Origin: Akkermansia sp.
GTDB lineage: Bacteria; Verrucomicrobiota; Verrucomicrobiia; Verrucomicrobiales; Akkermansiaceae
Assembly (NCBI GenBank): GCA_030535795.1
Contig: JAUNRE010000010.1
Coordinates: 1 to 42,816, forward strand
Reading direction: 5' to 3'
DNA: 42,816 nt
Part shown: positions 1 through 9,300 of the stretch, in pieces
Layout: each line of letters starts with the position of its first letter
Numbering within the stretch: position 1 is the stretch's first letter
Program-made: the position numbers and the translations under genes
Notes under the pieces: generated by a model
The model's input: the letters and a program-made list of their open reading frames with translations, nothing else
The model's database searches: none
What the model was told of the DNA's origin: nothing

Positions 1-22
1 CATAAATGGCACGTACGGTGGT

Positions 23-50
23 GTGTGAGGGGGCGAAAGCCCCCTACACG
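23..50. terminator. GC-rich hairpin with GAAA loop, no U tract
   Basis: Perfect 7-bp arms at 28-34 and 39-45 close a GAAA tetraloop (35-38). The stem can extend through 22-26 and 46-50 with G27 bulged. It lies just past the stop of the His-tailed secreted protein (minus strand), so it probably marks the 3' end of that transcript. No T run follows on either strand, so it may be a U-less terminator or an mRNA-stabilising stem. Confidence 0.55.
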
Positions 51-56
51 ATTGAG

Positions 57-797
57 TCAATGCTTCTTGTGGTGAGAATCTTTGTGGTGTTTGTGGTGGT
101 GTTTACCCTTGTGATGGTGTTTATGATGATGCTTGTGGTGGTGTCGGTGGTGATGATGAATCGGCTCTGTTTCGACAACCGTCTCCGCTGTGGTGGATGA
201 GGTATCGCTGCGCCGGCGAGCTAGGGAATCGCGCAGCACGCGGCGCTCGTAGGGAGAAAGGCGCCGTCTGGTGCGTGTGGGGTCGGGCTGACGCGCAATG
301 GTACGAGTCTCGTTTGGCTTCATGATGCGGTACCATTCAGCGGCCTCGTCACCACTGAGGCATAATCTTGCGCCTGTTGCATAGCCCTGATCGCTTACAA
401 GGCTATTGCTCACGACTTCGTGGAAATCCACATGAGCCAGCTCGCCCCCGTTACTGTTAAGAAGCTGCAAGCGAGTGATGTGATCCGGAACGAACGCCCC
501 CGTCTCTTTGACTGGCGACATGGCGGCAATGATATGTTTCAATCGTTCCTTGTCGTATGAGCTCAGAGTTATCTCCACCGGCTTGTTCATGCGGGCATGG
601 CTGCTGTAGATAACCCGCAGGCGCATATCGGTGCAGCTTTGCGCCGCCTGCTTCAGCAGCCGGAGTTTGCGATTGCTGGCTGCAAGGTTGGCAGCCTGCG
701 CTTCGCTGCTTTCATAAACAGTCTGCGGCCCCAGATAAAGCGCCTGAGCGGGAAGGGCAGCATAGAGGAGGGTGGCGAGAATGAGAGTTTTGTTCAT
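57..797 (-). CDS. Secreted protein with histidine-rich C-terminal tail
   Basis: A 246-residue protein of no family I recognise. Residues 1-19 form a clear signal peptide ending in AQA, so it is probably exported to the periplasm or surface. Residues 20-200 are a moderately polar domain with two cysteines (near 55 and 146), possibly a disulphide. Residues 175-197 are arginine-rich. The last 33 residues (214-246) hold 21 histidines, mixed almost only with lysine, in HHHK-like repeats. Such tails bind Ni, Zn, Cu or Co in Hpn-like and other metal-storage proteins, so metal binding is a reasonable inference. The gene is last in the efflux operon, 68 bp after the RND pump, with a hairpin between them and no promoter visible in that gap. 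This raises, but does not prove, a link between the pump and metals. Confidence 0.8.
   Translation of the reverse strand: MNKTLILATLLYAALPAQALYLGPQTVYESSEAQAANLAASNRKLRLLKQAAQSCTDMRLRVIYSSHARMNKPVEITLSSYDKERLKHIIAAMSPVKETGAFVPDHITRLQLLNSNGGELAHVDFHEVVSNSLVSDQGYATGARLCLSGDEAAEWYRIMKPNETRTIARQPDPTRTRRRLSPYERRVLRDSLARRRSDTSSTTAETVVETEPIHHHHRHHHKHHHKHHHKGKHHHKHHKDSHHKKH
70..160 (-). repeat. Low-complexity His/Lys codon repeat
   Basis: On the plus strand this is a run of GTG, GTT and TGG units. On the coding strand it gives CAC/CAT and AAG/AAA codons for the histidine-rich tail. The unit is imperfect (three His then one Lys) and could change length by slippage. Confidence 0.75.
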
Positions 798-815
798 AGT
801 GGCGAGGGAGGGGGT

Positions 816-848
816 ATTGCTTCGGCCGGGAATGCCGACCGAAGCAAT
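816..848. terminator. Hairpin between RND pump gene and His-tailed gene
   Basis: Perfect 10-bp inverted repeat, ATTGCTTCGG at 816-825 and its complement at 839-848, with a 13-nt loop that can form three more pairs. It sits in the 68-bp gap after the pump gene. There is no T run on either strand. It could end most pump transcripts, or act as an attenuator or processing site that lowers expression of the downstream gene. Confidence 0.6.
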
Positions 849-865
849 GTGAGGGGTAAGGGAGA

Positions 866-3800
866 TTACTTCTTCTTGTCGATGCCGACAACGCGTGCCG
901 TCCAGTCACGCATGCGAGCAAAGATGGCGTAGAGGCCGGGCACCATAAAGATGCCGAACGCAGTGGCCAGTACCATGCCGCAGAAGGTTGTAATACCGAT
1001 TTCCTGACGGCTGGCAGCACCGGACCCGGTAGCAACAACCATGGGGAATACACCGAAGATGAAGGATATGGCCGTCATCAGTACGGCGCGGAAACGCATG
1101 CCGGCACCGTTGAGGGCTGCTACCTTGACGGGGTTGCCTGCTTCATGGTCCTCCTTGCTGAACTCCACCATGAGAATGGCGTTCTTAGCCGCAAGACCAA
1201 TGAGCATCAGAATGCCCAGCTGCACATATATGGAAACGGACAGCCCGAAGAGCTGGGCTCCCATGAAGGCACCCAACGTGGCAACGCTGACCGAAAGCAT
1301 GACCGGCACCGGGGTCGTCCAGCTTTCATACTGAGCCACTAGGAAGAGATAGGCAAAGAGCATGGCAAGGGCGACAAGGACACCGACCTTGCCGGTGTTC
1401 TGGCGTTCCTGGTAGGAGAGATCCTTCCACTCCACCGCCCACTGGCGGTCGAGCCCCTTAGCGCGTTCTTCCTTATTGATTTGAGCGATGGTGTCCTCGA
1501 TAAGCTTCATCACCTGGCCGGAACCGATACCCGCCTGGGGCATGACAGTGACATCGGCGCTCATGTACTGGTTGAAACGGCCGTAGTTGGACGGTCCCAG
1601 ACGGTAGGAGAGAGTGCAGACAGCGGACAGCGGCACCATCTCACCCTTGGTGTTGCGCACCATCTGGTTGAGAATGTCGTCTGCCGTGCGGCGGTCTTTC
1701 ACATCACCCTGAATCTTCACCTTGAAGTTGAAGCCGTTGAGGGTAAAGTCGTTCACATAGGATGACGCCATCACGCTCTGAAGTGTGGTGAAGATAGTCT
1801 TCACGTCCACGTTGAGAGCCTGTGCCTTTTCACGATTGATTTCGAGGCGAATCTGCGGTGTTTCGGCATTGAACTCCGAACGCACCATCATGATGAGGTC
1901 GCGGTGAGCCTGCAAGCGGTTGCGCACTTCCTTCACCATGTCGCCTAAATCCTTGGGGGTGGCACTGCCGCGCCCTTCCAACACCATGGATACACCGCCA
2001 TAGAGGCCAAGCCCCTGAATGGCAGGAGGCGTTGTAGCCATGACTGAAGCCTCCGGAATATCCTTGCAGGCTGCGTTAATCTTGCGAGCCATGGCCGTGG
2101 CGTGCAACTCGGGGTCGGTGCGCTCCGCCCAGGGTTTGAGCATGACAATGACCATACCATTGCCTTCGCCGGAGCCGGAGGCAAAGCTGAAGCCGCTGGT
2201 GGATGTCACAAGAGCGATACCATCGAGCTTGTTGATGCGTTCCTCGATCTGGCGCATAACCTTATCCGTGCGCTGCTTGGCCGTGGCTGAGCCTTCGAGG
2301 TTAACGATACAGAACACCGCACCCTTATCCTCCGTGGGAATAAACGAACTGTTGAGCATCTCCGGCGCAATGAGGCTCAGCAAGTCGAACTGGCTCTGAG
2401 ACTGCGAGGCCTTGCCCATGGCAGCGGCAGTAGGCACCGGAGTGCTGCGGAAGATGTTATTCCACCACTGAGGCGCACCGGCGTAATAGATGTAATTAAG
2501 CCCGAGAACAACCAGCAGGCAGAGCACCGTGAGCCAGGCATGGCGCACCAGAATGCCGGCACCCCACAGGTAGAACGTGCGGCTCTTCTCCATGAACCAG
2601 TTGAACGGGCGGAACAGCCAGTAGGAGATGCGGCTCTGTTTCGTGCCGACCGGGCGCAGAATGAGGGCGCAGAGTGCAGGGGAGAGAGTGAGGGCGTTGA
2701 AGGTCGAGATGCAGAGTGCCACGCACATGGTGACAGAGAACTGCATGTAAATAACGCCAACCATGCCGCCATAGAAAGCGATGGGCACATATACGGCGAT
2801 AGTGACAAGGGTAGTGGCAATAATCGGGCCTGTAATCTGCTTCATGCTCTTGATGGTGGCCTCGCGCGGGCTGAGGCCTTCATCCTGAATAAGACGCATA
2901 CAGTTTTCCACCACGACGATGGCGTCGTCCACCAGTGAGCCGATGACCAGAATAAGGCCGAACATAGTGAGCACATTGACAGTGTACCCCAGCGGGTACA
3001 TGATGGCAAAGGCACCCAGCAATGACACCGGAATGGCCAGAGCGGGAATCAGCGTGGCTCGCCAATCCTGCAGGAAGAGGTAGGTAACCAGCACCACCAG
3101 AAGCAGAGCGAGAACGAGCGTCACGCCGATTTCTTCCATGGTGGCCTCAATGGCGCGAGTGGGGTCATAGCCCATCGTCCAGGTAACGCCGTCCGGCAGC
3201 ATGGGCTCAAGTTCCTTCATCTTGGCCTTCAGTGCTTCCACAGTGGCGAGGGCGTTCGCATCATTATTGCGCTGCACCATCATACCAACGGCATTTTTGC
3301 CGTTCAGGCGGCTGTAGCCGGAGTTGTTCTCAGCGCCGAGTTCGATGGTGGCGATGTCTTTCAGCTTGGTAACATGCCCCTCCTCGCCGCGTTTCACGAT
3401 AATGTTGCCGAATTCCTCAACCGTTTTCAGACGCCCGGTGGCTGTGACCTTGTAGGTAGCGTAGGCGCCTTCGTCCTGCGACCCCACGGAACCGGCAGCA
3501 GCCTGGATATTCTGCTCGGAGATAGCCTTGCTGATGTCAGCGGGGGTGATATTGAGCGCATTCATGCGGGTGGTATTCATCCACACGCGCATGGAGTAGT
3601 TGCGGCTGTGCATGATGTCCGCCACGGAGACGCCATCCACCTGAGTGAGCGGGTCTTTAATGTTCATGCGCAGCCAGTTCGTCAGCTCGAGAATATCCAT
3701 CTTATTCTCATCGCACATGAAGCTTAGGAAGCAGAGCATGTCGCTGGAGCGCTTGCGGACGTTGTAGCCGGTCTTTTTGATATCCTCCGGCAGCTTGCTT

Positions 3801-4147
3801 TCCACCTGCTTAATGGCGTTTGAGACGTTCACCATGGCCATGTCATCGTTCGTGCCGGTGGCAAAGATGAGCGTGAGCGAATACGAGCCGTCGTTGGTGC
3901 AGGAGGAATAGAAGTAGAGGAGGTCATCCATGCCGATGAGGTTCTCTTCCACCGGGGCGGCGACAACCTGGGCTAACTCCTCGGCACTGGCACCGGCGTA
4001 ATTCATACGCACGGAAATCGTCGGCGGTGACACCTCCGGGTATTCGGACACGGGCATCTTGCTCAGGCAGAGGAAACCCGCCAACATCATCACGATGGAG
4101 ACGACGTAGGCAAACTTGGGACGATTGATGAAGAATTGGGAAAACAT
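866..4147 (-). CDS. RND efflux pump, inner-membrane subunit (AcrB/HAE-1 family)
   Basis: A 1093-residue proton-driven exporter, close to the usual length of about 1040. Two halves each hold an N-terminal membrane helix, a large periplasmic porter/docking region and a bundle of helices (roughly 340-500 and 920-1080). The proton-relay residues are present at AcrB-like positions: D407 and D408 in GSLVDDAIVV, and the lysine at 988 in AAKNAILM. The motif before the second periplasmic half (SSFIPTEDKG, about 600) is also typical. Roughly 50 extra residues lie around 550-595 before it. The subunit should form a trimer and export drugs, lipophilic compounds or metabolites with the adaptor encoded 12 bp upstream. 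No TolC-like outer-membrane gene is in the window, so the channel must be elsewhere. The conserved relay fits HAE-1 rather than the heavy-metal CusA group. Substrate unknown. Confidence 0.95.
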   Translation of the reverse strand: MFSQFFINRPKFAYVVSIVMMLAGFLCLSKMPVSEYPEVSPPTISVRMNYAGASAEELAQVVAAPVEENLIGMDDLLYFYSSCTNDGSYSLTLIFATGTNDDMAMVNVSNAIKQVESKLPEDIKKTGYNVRKRSSDMLCFLSFMCDENKMDILELTNWLRMNIKDPLTQVDGVSVADIMHSRNYSMRVWMNTTRMNALNITPADISKAISEQNIQAAAGSVGSQDEGAYATYKVTATGRLKTVEEFGNIIVKRGEEGHVTKLKDIATIELGAENNSGYSRLNGKNAVGMMVQRNNDANALATVEALKAKMKELEPMLPDGVTWTMGYDPTRAIEATMEEIGVTLVLALLLVVLVTYLFLQDWRATLIPALAIPVSLLGAFAIMYPLGYTVNVLTMFGLILVIGSLVDDAIVVVENCMRLIQDEGLSPREATIKSMKQITGPIIATTLVTIAVYVPIAFYGGMVGVIYMQFSVTMCVALCISTFNALTLSPALCALILRPVGTKQSRISYWLFRPFNWFMEKSRTFYLWGAGILVRHAWLTVLCLLVVLGLNYIYYAGAPQWWNNIFRSTPVPTAAAMGKASQSQSQFDLLSLIAPEMLNSSFIPTEDKGAVFCIVNLEGSATAKQRTDKVMRQIEERINKLDGIALVTSTSGFSFASGSGEGNGMVIVMLKPWAERTDPELHATAMARKINAACKDIPEASVMATTPPAIQGLGLYGGVSMVLEGRGSATPKDLGDMVKEVRNRLQAHRDLIMMVRSEFNAETPQIRLEINREKAQALNVDVKTIFTTLQSVMASSYVNDFTLNGFNFKVKIQGDVKDRRTADDILNQMVRNTKGEMVPLSAVCTLSYRLGPSNYGRFNQYMSADVTVMPQAGIGSGQVMKLIEDTIAQINKEERAKGLDRQWAVEWKDLSYQERQNTGKVGVLVALAMLFAYLFLVAQYESWTTPVPVMLSVSVATLGAFMGAQLFGLSVSIYVQLGILMLIGLAAKNAILMVEFSKEDHEAGNPVKVAALNGAGMRFRAVLMTAISFIFGVFPMVVATGSGAASRQEIGITTFCGMVLATAFGIFMVPGLYAIFARMRDWTARVVGIDKKK

Positions 4148-4159
4148 AGTGTGAAGATG

Positions 4160-6322
4160 TTACTTTGTTTCGGAGGAAGCGGGCTCGGAGGCGGGGGTGA
4201 CGAGGGTGCCGTCTGACAGCTCTGCCAGCGGCGAGACAATGCATTGGTCGCCCTCTTCCAACCCGGCAAAAACAGGAGTGAGCCCGTTTTCATCGGGTGT
4301 GCCGCAGAGCACGCGTACCTGAACGGCGCGATTGTGACGCAGGGCGTACACATAATGCCCGCTGGTGTCGGTAAGAATAGCCTTTGCATCAACCGCCGGG
4401 ACGAGTTTATCTGTCTTGCGGGTGATGCGAATGGTAACAACGCCGCCGGGTTGCAGCTCTGCATCCTCATTGCGGAATACAGCCCAGAAGTTCTGGGTGT
4501 CTGTGTTTGTTCGGATGATGTTATCGCAGAAAGCAACGCTGCCTTTTTCGTGATAGGTGTTACCGTTGGCTGTTACCAGGGTGACGTCGGCATCGGATTT
4601 TACTTTATCATCAGTACCGAAATGGGAGAGAATGGTATTTTCGCTCAGCGAGAAGCGCACATAGATAGGGCTGAGCTGCACAAGGGTGGCCAGCGGTGTC
4701 TTCATATCGGAGATGTAGTTACCCTTGGAGAAGCTGACACGCCCGATACGCCCGGTGATGGGAGCCTCAATGGTGCAGCGAGCCAGGTCATCTTCCGCGA
4801 TGATGAGAGCCGCCTGAGCTTTCTTTTTCTGAGCTTTAAGCTCATTGAGGGTAGCCAGTGCACTTTCGAGGTCATCCTTGCTGGTGGCGTTGGTCGCGGC
4901 GAGCGCCTTCTGCCGTTCATATTTGCGCTCGGCATCGCCTATGCGAACGTCCAGCTGAGCGATGGCTGCCTTACGGGCATCCACCACAGCCTGATAGCGG
5001 ACAGGGTCAATGGAAAAGAGCAGGTCGCCCGCGTTGACGCGATCACCTTCGCGGAAAGACGGCTCTGCCAGTACGCCTTGTACCAGCGGACGGATATTCA
5101 CCCGATTGATGGCTTCGATGCGTGCACCGTCACACTCAATCACACTCTTATCCTGCGCCAGTTTAACAGGGGTAAGCTTTACCTCCACGGGGGCTTCCTC
5201 TGCGACCTTGTTGCCGGCATTGTCAATGGTGGAATCGCTCTGCGCAAAGACGGGAATGACAACATCGCCCACACGAATCTTGTGAGCTCCGTCTGTGATA
5301 ATCGTTTCGTCTTCCTTCAGTCCGGAGTAAATGGTTTGCAAACGCCCCTGAACGGCTCCCACCACAACATCGCGGCGGCTTACTTTATTTTCATCGTCAC
5401 TCACGACATAGACGAACGCGCCATCTGAATCGTAGTGAACGGCCGTGAGCGGTGCCATGCAGACCTGGTGTGCATCATTGAGGGCGATGTGCATGGCGCC
5501 GATGCCTCGCGGTGTGAGCATATGATTAGGGTTGCTGAACTCTGCCCATAGCGTGTAGGTATCCGTACCGGAAGTGAGCATATTGTCTACAATGCTTACC
5601 TTGCCAGCGTGAGGGTAGCGGCGGCCGTTGGCGGTGGTGAGACGGATATCTGCCACATTTCCGATTTCCTTGGGGCCTCGGAAAATGCCGTTGACGTCCG
5701 ATTGGCTGAGCGGGAAACGGACGTAGATAGGATCCATCTGCTTAATGGTCGCAAGAGTTTCGCCTCGCGTCACATAGTTACCGTCGGAAAACTCTACACG
5801 GCCGATGCGCCCCGTAATCTCTGCGCGGATGGTGCAGTCATCGAGGTCTTTTCTGGCCTTGGTGAGCTCTGCCCGGGCACCGGCTTTGCTGGCACGGAGT
5901 TGTTCGAGGCGAGCAAGCGCACTTTCTGTGGATTCAATCGAGGTAGCTTGCGCGGCGGCAAGTCGAGCCAAGCGCTTGTGGCTCTTCTCTGCGTAAACAA
6001 TTTGAGCCTCGATTTCAGCAACGGCTGCTTCTGCTTGCTGCACGGCGGCCTGGTATCGCACGGGGTCAATTTCAAAGAGAACATCGCCTTCCTTCACGAT
6101 GGCACCCTCGGTGAAACGAGGCTTCAGCAGGTAGCCCTCCACCGCAGATTTGACGGAAACAGAGCGGATAGCTTCCATGTGGCCGATGCTTTTTCGCGTA
6201 ATGCGATCCTTGCCCAGTGTAACTTTCTCAACCTGAACATGCTCAGACATACGCGGCATCTGTCCACCCGCTACCGCTGAAAGCATAGGCAGTACGACAA
6301 GCGTGCAAAATGAGAATCTCAT
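4160..6322 (-). CDS. Tandem-duplicated RND periplasmic adaptor (two membrane-fusion-protein modules in one chain)
   Basis: A 720-residue protein, about twice the usual adaptor length. Residues 1-20 are a signal peptide without a lipobox cysteine. Module 1 (about 25-365) and module 2 (about 375-715) each carry the full order: N-terminal beta-barrel strand, first lipoyl half (EGD.L.EIDPVRYQA), alpha hairpin, second lipoyl half (TGRIGRV.FS.GNY), beta-barrel and membrane-proximal domain. The two modules match closely at the key motifs: IDPVRYQA at about 86-93 and 439-446, TGRIGRV at about 170-176 and 523-529. The linker is acidic and short. RND pumps use six adaptors per pump trimer, arranged as three pairs, so a covalent dimer fits a 3:3 assembly. 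First gene of the operon with its own promoter and a palindrome over the -35 box. Confidence 0.93.
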   Translation of the reverse strand: MRFSFCTLVVLPMLSAVAGGQMPRMSEHVQVEKVTLGKDRITRKSIGHMEAIRSVSVKSAVEGYLLKPRFTEGAIVKEGDVLFEIDPVRYQAAVQQAEAAVAEIEAQIVYAEKSHKRLARLAAAQATSIESTESALARLEQLRASKAGARAELTKARKDLDDCTIRAEITGRIGRVEFSDGNYVTRGETLATIKQMDPIYVRFPLSQSDVNGIFRGPKEIGNVADIRLTTANGRRYPHAGKVSIVDNMLTSGTDTYTLWAEFSNPNHMLTPRGIGAMHIALNDAHQVCMAPLTAVHYDSDGAFVYVVSDDENKVSRRDVVVGAVQGRLQTIYSGLKEDETIITDGAHKIRVGDVVIPVFAQSDSTIDNAGNKVAEEAPVEVKLTPVKLAQDKSVIECDGARIEAINRVNIRPLVQGVLAEPSFREGDRVNAGDLLFSIDPVRYQAVVDARKAAIAQLDVRIGDAERKYERQKALAATNATSKDDLESALATLNELKAQKKKAQAALIIAEDDLARCTIEAPITGRIGRVSFSKGNYISDMKTPLATLVQLSPIYVRFSLSENTILSHFGTDDKVKSDADVTLVTANGNTYHEKGSVAFCDNIIRTNTDTQNFWAVFRNEDAELQPGGVVTIRITRKTDKLVPAVDAKAILTDTSGHYVYALRHNRAVQVRVLCGTPDENGLTPVFAGLEEGDQCIVSPLAELSDGTLVTPASEPASSETK

Positions 6323-6328
6323 GCGCCC

Positions 6329-6356
6329 ATTCTACCCATTACTTCACAAAAATCAA
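6329..6356 (-). promoter_or_regulatory. Promoter of the efflux operon, leaderless spacing
   Basis: TTGATT (6351-6356), 16-bp spacer, TAGAAT (6329-6334), then 6 bp to the ATG at 6322. A start 7 bp after the -10 box would fall on the A of the ATG. Confidence 0.7.
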
Positions 6357-6371
6357 CATTTTTTTTGTGAA
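6343..6371. promoter_or_regulatory. Perfect palindrome over the -35 box of the efflux operon (candidate operator)
   Basis: TTCACAAAAA at 6343-6352 and its exact complement at 6362-6371, separated by 9 nt. It covers the -35 box and the region upstream. Efflux operons are often held by a TetR- or MarR-type repressor on such a site. No regulator gene is adjacent. On the minus strand a short A/T-rich terminator for the upstream ABC gene is another reading. Confidence 0.5.
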
Positions 6372-6393
6372 TAAAAGGACATGCATGTGTTAT

Positions 6394-9300
6394 TTAATTG
6401 CCGCGGCACAATGAGCGCAGTCTCCAAGCGGCTACGAGAATAGGACATAAGCCCATGATAAGCAGGTAGACAGCGTTGCGTTTCGTCGTGGAAATGGAGT
6501 TCTCATCCGTCTCCTGAATGATGCCTCCATTGAAAGCCTGAGCTTGGCGCGGGGAGAGGAAGAAGCCTCGGTGTTCATTTTTTCGGCCATCCTTACGGGC
6601 TGTTTTCACGCCCTCGCGAATAACATTGAGCTCACGGTTCGAATAGAAGAACTCAAGCGGCTGGTCGTCGGGCGATTCATCACGCATTTCCAACTGCTCC
6701 GTGAGATCTTCCAGGTACTTTTCATTGTGGCTGAGGGCAACTCTGCGGATGCGGCGCAGGATTTTTTCTGCCTCGTCAGCGGTGCGAGCCGTTGAGTTAA
6801 GGAGCAGGGCGGCACGTTGAATGAAACGAAGGTCATCGATAGAGCCGTGCTTTTTGAGGTGCTCACGGCGGTCGTTTACCTTACCACTCTCGATTTCCCA
6901 CAGGTTTAACTGTGTCTGGGTGACGAACAGCATTTCGAAAGCGTAGCGTAACGGGCAGAACTCCGCTATGAAAGGCACCGGCTTTGAGGTAATGTTGTGG
7001 GTCGTTTCATCCTGATAAGCGACTCGGTGGCGCAGAATGGACAGGTGTTTTTCGATACTGGCAGGCACGCAATCCGGTAGATTCGGGCTGAACTCATTCA
7101 TCTCCTCGAATCGAACTAACGCACCTGCAAGCAGAATCTGCGGCACGAGCAGCAATGGCACGATGTTCAGCGCCGTGCGTTCCGAGCGTACCAGAGCCGA
7201 TACCATGAGCGACAGCGCAATACCGATAAAGGCTGTGAGTGTCATGACCCACATGTGGTGCCAGAACATGCCCTCGATGCCAAGAATGGCATTGCCAACC
7301 CATAGGTAGAGCGCACACTGTAGCGCCGCAATCCCCGTCAGCACAAAGATTTTTGCCAGTAAATAGCCGGGAATGAAGAGCTTGTAGTTGCTTTCTCGCC
7401 TTAAAAGGGCGCGGTCTCGCAGTATTTCGCAGGCCGAATCCGTCAGGCCGAAGAACATAGCCAGCACCAGCGAGAGGAAGAGGTACTCCGTAATGTGGAG
7501 CGATTTGTAGAAAGTATAAGGCACATCGCTGGAGGCTCGCAGTGTGCCGGCTATGAGCAGAGCCAGCACCGGCCCCTCCAACAGCAGAGCGTAAAGCCCC
7601 ATGCGGCTGCGTACACGCCCCAGGAAGGTGCGGTTGACCCACAGCATAAAGAGGCGCCAGAGCTCCAGCGGGGTACGGCGGCTCATGCGAGGAATGGGGC
7701 GCTTGCTTTGTTCTGGCTCTTCTTCTTGTTGTTGAGGTTTACGGTAGTAGTAGTTCTCGAATCGCTCCTGCCACATGCCGGGCTTGGGCTTCTGCAGGTT
7801 CCCCAAGCGACTGTACGGTGCTTCGAGTACTTCAAACACATAGTCGGCACCGCCGGCGGCTATGGCTTCACGCGATACATGAAGCCCCATTTCCTGAGCC
7901 GCCTTGCGGAAGTAGCGTACCATTTCATCCGCTGTGCCCCAGAATGCCATCTGCCCGTTGGTGTTGAGCACCATGACCTTCTTGAAGCGATTGAGAATCA
8001 CTTGGGCGGGGCGATGGAGGGTGCAGATGAGAATGTGACCGGTGGCGATGTTGTGCAGAGTATCGATGACACGTTCGGCGTCGCCGGAGGACAGCCCGCT
8101 GATGGGTTCATCGATGAGGTAAACTTCAGCGGTACCGGTGAGATCCAGCCCCAGGTTCAGGCGCGTGCGTTCACCATCAGAGAGAGTGCGCTCTCCTGCT
8201 CGCCCTACGTTGCGATTCGCCAGGGAACCCAGCCCCACATAGTTCAGGATGGAGAGAACGCGGCGCTTGCGGTCGGCATCATTGAGGCGAGGACGGCGTA
8301 CAATGGAGGCGTGGTAGATATGCTCCCCGACCGTCATGGCTTCATCAAGAATATCTTCGCGGGGAATGAAGGCTATGTGTCGTCGCAGGTCAACTGCGTT
8401 CGGGGTAAGCCGCTCGCTGTTGTAATGAATGGAGCCGAAAGACGGTGCAAGGTGCCCGGCAAGCATGCTCAGCAGGGTACTTTTGCCCGAGCCGCTGGGG
8501 CCGAGGATACAGGCCATTTCGCCACGGCGCAGGGTGAAGTCAATATTGTCCACCACACGCCCGGCTCGTACAAAATCTCGGGTAAGGCCCTGCACGCGCA
8601 AGGTGTGAATGAGCGATGATTCCTCCTCAAGCACGCCGGAAGAGAAGCGGCAGCGCAGATGCTGGATACTGCTGAGCTCGATGAGATCGCCGTCATTGAG
8701 TTGCGTTTCGCCCTTAATGGGGACTCCGTTGACCTTCAGCGTGTTGTCACCTTCGATAAATTTGAGGATGCCTGTGCTGTCTGCACAGGAATAATTAACC
8801 TCGAACACCACAGCCTGCGCCAGCCCCGGTGTGAGCATGAGTGCGGTGGGGCTGTTGATGTAGGGGAGGTTCGTCACCAGAATGGTGCGTGTATCGGGGG
8901 CAAGCTGATAACTGCGCCCGGGCACTTCCAAATCGTGCAACTCCGCAAAGCGGTAGGGTCCCAGACCTCCTACCGTAAAAGGGGTGTAGTAGGTTGTGGA
9001 GCAGGATTCGCCGACCGCCAGACGCTTGCCGTCTATCACGATGAGAGAATCGCGGCTGAGCACTTCGAGCTCCACGCGCAGTTTGAACGTGACGCGGGCA
9101 AGCGGGTTGCGCGGGCGATAGCGGGAAATGCTGATTTCATCCGCCTCGCGGTAAAGATAACCCACGGAGCTCACGCCGCTGTATCGGTTCTGAATAAGCC
9201 CGCGAATCGTATTGTAGCTGAACGACCACTCGGTGAGCTCCATGCTCTGACCGGGAGAGAGCAGCTGCATATCGCCCCGGTGCAGGAGACGCCCGCTCAC

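Noticed and set aside
70-160. Short tandem repeat read as a satellite or CRISPR remnant
   Set aside because: It is coding repeat for the histidine tail with the frame kept.
4244-5428. Plus-strand open frame of 394 codons inside the adaptor gene
   Set aside because: Antisense to highly conserved adaptor motifs, with no own motif or promoter.
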